From NCBI GenBank assembly GCA_036386395.1, contig DASVVU010000115.1, positions 1-8,059 on the forward strand: DNA of 8,059 bases. The letters run 5' to 3'. The notes beneath the pieces are model-generated. The model did not search any database. It was not told where the DNA came from and saw only the letters and a list, made by a program, of their open reading frames with translations. The position numbers were made by a program, and so were the translations under genes. The DNA comes from JAJKJG01 sp036386395. Lineage in GTDB: Bacteria; Pseudomonadota; Alphaproteobacteria; Rhizobiales; Beijerinckiaceae. Below, piece after piece: positions 5,712-8,059 of this stretch; position 1 is the first letter of the stretch, and each line of letters begins with the position of its first letter.

Positions 5712-5740
5712 TTGCCTTCCGTTCATATTGGTCGTTCTAT
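5712..5740 (+). promoter_or_regulatory. Putative promoter for the exported repeat protein
   Basis: TTGCCT (5712-5717) and TTCTAT (5735-5740) are separated by 17 bases, in an A/T-richer patch about 90 bases before the start codon. The CTA in the -10 and the spacing match the elements before cheY and ispB. This is pattern matching only. Confidence 0.4.
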
Positions 5741-5830
5741 CGTGGCTCCGGGCCAGTGGAGGGGCTCGTTTCCATCCGGTGCGTCCGCGCGCCGACCAAA
5801 CGATGCGTTCCATTGAGGAGGACAGCGATC

Positions 5831-6148
5831 ATGCGTCTCTTGAGATTGGCCGCGATGGTCTTTGCGATCGTCGGCGGATATTTGGCTCTCCCCGGCGCGG
5901 CCTCGGCGGCCCCGGTCGGCGCGGGCGCCCTGCCCTTCGTCCAGGACGAGGCTCCGCTCGTGGAGCAGGTCCAGTGGGGTCACCGCCGCCACTGGGGTGG
6001 CTATGGCCATCGCCGCCATTGGGGCGGCTACGGCTACCGCCGCCACTGGGGCTACCGCCCGGTGTACGGCTGGGGCGGACCGCGCCTCGTGTGCCGTTGG
6101 CGCTACACCCCGTGGGGACCGCGCCGGGTGTGCTGGCGCCGCTGGTGA
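5831..6148 (+). CDS. Small exported His/Arg/Trp/Gly/Tyr-repeat protein
   Basis: This encodes 105 residues. A clear Sec signal peptide (MRLLRLAAMVFAIVGGYLAL, then a small-residue AASA site at about 23-26) predicts export. After a short acidic linker (DEAPLVEQ, 39-46) come three 9-residue repeats at 51-77 with the core RRHWG (HRRHWGGYG twice, then YRRHWGYRP). The end is basic and aromatic with two cysteines (Cys88 in RLVCRWRY, Cys101 in RRVCWRRW) that could form a disulfide. The mature protein is strongly basic. Similar His/Gly/Tyr-rich exported proteins are common in Methylobacterium and Bradyrhizobium, with unknown function; metal binding through the histidines or an envelope-associated role are guesses. 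The ATG at 5831 has an excellent GAGGAGG site (5815-5821). An upstream in-frame ATG at 5696 would bury the signal peptide and is rejected. The gene stands alone, with a promoter-like element before it and a hairpin after it. Confidence 0.88.
   Translation: MRLLRLAAMVFAIVGGYLALPGAASAAPVGAGALPFVQDEAPLVEQVQWGHRRHWGGYGHRRHWGGYGYRRHWGYRPVYGWGGPRLVCRWRYTPWGPRRVCWRRW
5981..6061 (+). repeat. Three 27-base in-frame tandem repeats
   Basis: Codons 51-77 of the exported repeat protein consist of three 27-base units coding for HRRHWGGYG, HRRHWGGYG and YRRHWGYRP. Units 1 and 2 encode the same peptide but differ at several third positions. They are therefore not a very recent slippage product, and the amino-acid pattern has probably been kept by selection. 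Confidence 0.9.
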
Positions 6149-6174
6149 GCGGGAACTTCCTGAAATCGTCGATG

Positions 6175-6197
6175 CGGGCGCCCTCGGGCGCCCGTTT
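6175..6197 (+). terminator. Hairpin terminator between convergent genes
   Basis: CGGGCGCC (6175-6182) pairs perfectly with GGCGCCCG (6187-6194) around a CTCG tetraloop, followed by TTT. It lies 26 bases after the stop of the repeat protein and just before the 3' end of the convergent methyltransferase gene. It fits a terminator for the + strand and possibly, without a T-run, for the - strand. The short T-run lowers confidence. Confidence 0.6.
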
Positions 6198-6201
6198 CCA
6201 T

Positions 6202-6960
6202 TCAAGGGACAAGCAAGCGCTCGCCGCGATGCACCGCCTCCGCCTCCCGCGTGAAGGCGCCCGCGGCGTCGTGCAGGACAAGGGGCGGCAGCAGCGAGGC
6301 CGGCGCGCGGCTCCCCTTCACGGCGGTGATGAGGATCCGGATCGCCGGCTCGTCCGGGCGGGGATGGACCGGGCGGACCGCGACCGCGCCGAAGCCGCGC
6401 TCAAAACGGTCGAGGCAAGTCTTAAGGGCGTCGGCCCGGTGAATGAGGGCGAGCCGGCCCTTGGGCTTGAGGAGATCGGCCGCGCTCCCGATCCAGCGCT
6501 CGAGACCGTCTTCCGGCAGCTCGTGCGCCACGGCCCTGAGCCGCGTCGGCGAGCGCCGCGCGCGCCCCGCCTCAAGGAACGGCGGGTTGGTCGCGACCAC
6601 GTCGGCGCTCCCGGGCTGAAGGCCCCGCGCGCGCCGCTCGGCCGCGGGCGCCAGGATGTCGACCTCGACCACCCGGGCCTGCCCGCCGAGACCATTCAGC
6701 GCGACGTTCTCCCGGCAGAGGGCTGCGAGCCACGGCTCGCGCTCGACGAAGATCACATCCCCGCACGCCCGTGCCGCCAGCATCAGGCCGACCGCGCCGG
6801 CGCCGGCGCCGAGATCATAAACCGTCTCGCCGTCCCGCACCTCGGTGCTCGCGGCAAGCAGCACCGCATCCGTGCCGGTCCGGTGCCCGCGCCGGGGCTG
6901 GCGCAGCCGGATGCGGCCGCCGAGAAGCGAATCCTCGGTGACCTCGCACTCCTCAGCCAT
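6202..6960 (-). CDS. TrmN6-like N6-adenine methyltransferase
   Basis: This is a 252-residue class I SAM-dependent methyltransferase of the COG4123 type, whose E. coli member YfiC/TrmN6 methylates adenine 37 of tRNA-Val. Visible motifs are the N-terminal substrate/cofactor signature HRTGTDAVLLAA (26-37), SAM motif I DLGAGAGAVGL (49-59), an acidic residue at the end of strand 2 (Glu73 in FVERE) and the catalytic NPPF (125-128) typical of N6-adenine methyltransferases. The C-terminal part (about 205-250) is less conserved and ends HRGERLLVP. No membrane segment or extra domain is seen. The ATG overlaps the stop of the upstream DUF2007 gene by 8 bases, so translation is probably coupled. The exact substrate (tRNA, rRNA or protein) is not settled by sequence: close rhizobial relatives are usually annotated just as methyltransferase. 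Confidence 0.9.
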   Translation of the reverse strand: MAEECEVTEDSLLGGRIRLRQPRRGHRTGTDAVLLAASTEVRDGETVYDLGAGAGAVGLMLAARACGDVIFVEREPWLAALCRENVALNGLGGQARVVEVDILAPAAERRARGLQPGSADVVATNPPFLEAGRARRSPTRLRAVAHELPEDGLERWIGSAADLLKPKGRLALIHRADALKTCLDRFERGFGAVAVRPVHPRPDEPAIRILITAVKGSRAPASLLPPLVLHDAAGAFTREAEAVHRGERLLVP

Positions 6961-7177
6961 GCCGCAGCTCGCCCGCGAGCCCGGCTTCGGCGATGAGGCG
7001 GCGGGCCTGCGCCGCGTGTTCCTCGGGGACGAGCATGCGCCGGGGAAAGGCGCCGATCGAGCCTTCGAGCACGCTGATGTGGCCGTCTGCCACGAGCACC
7101 GGGATGTCGGCGCGCTCCAGGAGCGACTGCACGAAGCCGATGACCACGACGTCGTTCGTGCGGATGATCTCGATCAA
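6953..7177 (-). CDS. DUF2007 family small protein, TTG start
   Basis: This 74-residue protein covers one complete DUF2007 domain (described as a putative signal-transducing or prevent-host-death-unrelated small fold; function unproven). Characteristic stretches are the start IEIIRTNDVVVIGFVQSLL (2-20), DIPVLVADGHISVLEGSIG (24-42) and PRRMLVPEEHAAQARRLI (45-62). The frame is open well upstream, but no ATG fits the family. I start at TTG (7177), which gives the usual family N-terminus and has GAGGGA (7185-7190 on the complement) seven bases upstream. The gene overlaps the methyltransferase start by 8 bases, forming a two-gene operon. The 124-base gap to the divergent polyprenyl synthase gene should hold its promoter. 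DUF2007 genes near ispB and this methyltransferase recur in Rhizobiales as far as I recall. Confidence 0.85.
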   Translation of the reverse strand: MIEIIRTNDVVVIGFVQSLLERADIPVLVADGHISVLEGSIGAFPRRMLVPEEHAAQARRLIAEAGLAGELRHG

Positions 7178-7220
7178 GCTCTTGTCCCTCGCCGCGCCCG
7201 CCTTGCGGCAACCGCGCCCG

Positions 7221-7249
7221 TTGCGGCACCGCAGCAAGCGTGCCACTAG
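7221..7249 (+). promoter_or_regulatory. Putative promoter for ispB in the divergent region
   Basis: TTGCGG (7221-7226) and CACTAG (7244-7249) are spaced by 17 bases and followed by AGTGCC. A second TTGCGGCA copy at 7203-7210 repeats the -35 region 18 bases upstream. Transcription would start near 7256, about 45 bases before the GTG start codon. This is pattern matching only. Confidence 0.4.
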
Positions 7250-7301
7250 AGTGCCATCATCGGACCGGCGCGGGCCGTCGGCAACCTGAAGAGACGCTGT
7301 C

Positions 7302-8059
7302 GTGGGCCTCGTCGTCCCGTTCGAAGACAAGCACCCGGAAAAACCCGGCCTTGCCCGCCTCGTCGGCCTCGCCGCCGCCGACATGGAGCGGGTCAACGCC
7401 ATGATCCTGTCGCGCACGGGCTCCGAGGTGGCGATGATCCCGGAGGTCGCGAACCACCTGATCTCGTCCGGGGGCAAGCGCCTGCGCCCGATGCTGACGC
7501 TCGCGACGGCGCAGCTCTCGGGCTACCGCGGCGACGGGCACGTGAAGCTCGCGGCCTCCGTCGAGTTCATGCACACGGCGACCCTCCTCCACGACGACGT
7601 CGTCGACGAGAGCGACATGCGCCGCGGCAAGGTCGCGGCCAGGGTCAAGTGGGGCAACGAGGCGAGCGTCCTCGTCGGCGATTTCCTCTTGGGCCAGGCC
7701 TTCAAGATGATGGTCGAGGTGGGCTCGCTTCGCGCCCTCGACATCCTCTCCTCGGCCGCGGCGGTGATCGCCGAGGGCGAGGTGATGCAACTCGCCGCCG
7801 CCAAGAACACGGAGACGAACGAGGACGAGTACCTCGCCGTCATCCGGGCGAAGACGGCGGAGCTCTTCGCCGCCGCCTGCGAGGTCGGGCCGGTGATCGC
7901 AAGCCGCCCCAAGGCGGAGGCCGCCGCCTGCCGCAGCTACGGCATGAACCTCGGCATCGCCTTCCAGCTCGTCGACGACGCCCTCGACTACGGCGGCGCG
8001 AGCCAGGCCCTCGGCAAGAACGTCGGCGACGACTTCCGCGAGGGCAAGATCACCCTGCC
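7302..8059 (+). CDS. ispB: Polyprenyl diphosphate synthase (octaprenyl/decaprenyl type), 3' truncated by window
   Basis: This is a trans-prenyltransferase that extends farnesyl or geranylgeranyl diphosphate with isopentenyl diphosphate to make the ubiquinone side chain. The window holds 252 codons of a family usually about 320-340 residues long, so roughly the last quarter is missing because the window ends. Visible motifs are GGKRLRPMLTLA (57-68), the first Asp-rich motif DDVVD at 98-102 in LLHDDVVDESDMRRGK, GDFLLGQAF (126-134), KTAELFAAACEVG (184-196) and the second Asp-rich motif DDALD at 225-229 in FQLVDDALDY, followed by GKNVGDDFREGKITLP. Small residues before the first Asp-rich motif (HTATLLH) fit a long-chain product. 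Chain length (C40 or C50) cannot be read from this. The start is GTG at 7302 with GAAGAG (7288-7293) eight bases upstream; the next ATG (7383) would cut off part of the N-terminal helix. It is divergent from the DUF2007 gene. Confidence 0.95.
   Translation, partial: MGLVVPFEDKHPEKPGLARLVGLAAADMERVNAMILSRTGSEVAMIPEVANHLISSGGKRLRPMLTLATAQLSGYRGDGHVKLAASVEFMHTATLLHDDVVDESDMRRGKVAARVKWGNEASVLVGDFLLGQAFKMMVEVGSLRALDILSSAAAVIAEGEVMQLAAAKNTETNEDEYLAVIRAKTAELFAAACEVGPVIASRPKAEAAACRSYGMNLGIAFQLVDDALDYGGASQALGKNVGDDFREGKITL

Noticed and set aside
5728..6996. 422-codon + strand frame across the repeat protein and methyltransferase
   Set aside because: It has no recognisable domain, is antisense to the methyltransferase and out of frame with the clear signal-peptide protein at 5831.

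Overview
The window looks like an ordinary stretch of chromosome from a very GC-rich alphaproteobacterium of the order Hyphomicrobiales (Rhizobiales). A Methylobacteriaceae-type genome is my best guess from gene content and codon use (third positions almost all G or C), but the sequence alone cannot prove this. I see no insertion sequence, integrase, tRNA, rRNA, CRISPR array or other sign of a mobile island.

Layout, left to right. (1) 172-1134, + strand: two small cytoplasmic proteins of unknown function, probably an operon. (2) 1142-2383, - strand: ribF, the bifunctional riboflavin kinase/FAD synthetase, behind a 64-residue unknown protein. (3) 2549-3653, + strand: a promoter-like element, a possible 19-codon leader ORF ending in a TAATG overlap, a CheY-type response regulator, and a CheZ-type phosphatase with its catalytic Asp/Gln and CheY-binding tail. 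(4) 3654-5647, + strand: two tandem exported transglutaminase-like cysteine peptidases (BTLCP/LapG superfamily), separated by a near-ideal intrinsic terminator. The first has a hairpin over its ribosome binding site. (5) 5712-6197, + strand: a small exported protein with three His/Arg/Trp/Gly/Tyr repeats, between a promoter-like element and a hairpin terminator. (6) 6202-7177, - strand: a TrmN6-like N6-adenine methyltransferase translationally coupled to a DUF2007 protein that starts at TTG. (7) 7302-8059, + strand: the first 252 codons of a long-chain polyprenyl diphosphate synthase (IspB type), cut by the window edge.

Functionally the window mixes housekeeping (FAD synthesis, quinone side chain, tRNA modification) with a chemotaxis-type phospho-signal pair (CheY makes the output, CheZ resets it) and three exported proteins that could act in the periplasm or at the surface. 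The divergent ispB / DUF2007-methyltransferase arrangement is, from memory, common in Rhizobiales. I found no clear new multi-gene system. The best leads are the paralogous peptidase pair, its structured leader, the coupled leader ORF before cheY, and the exported repeat protein.
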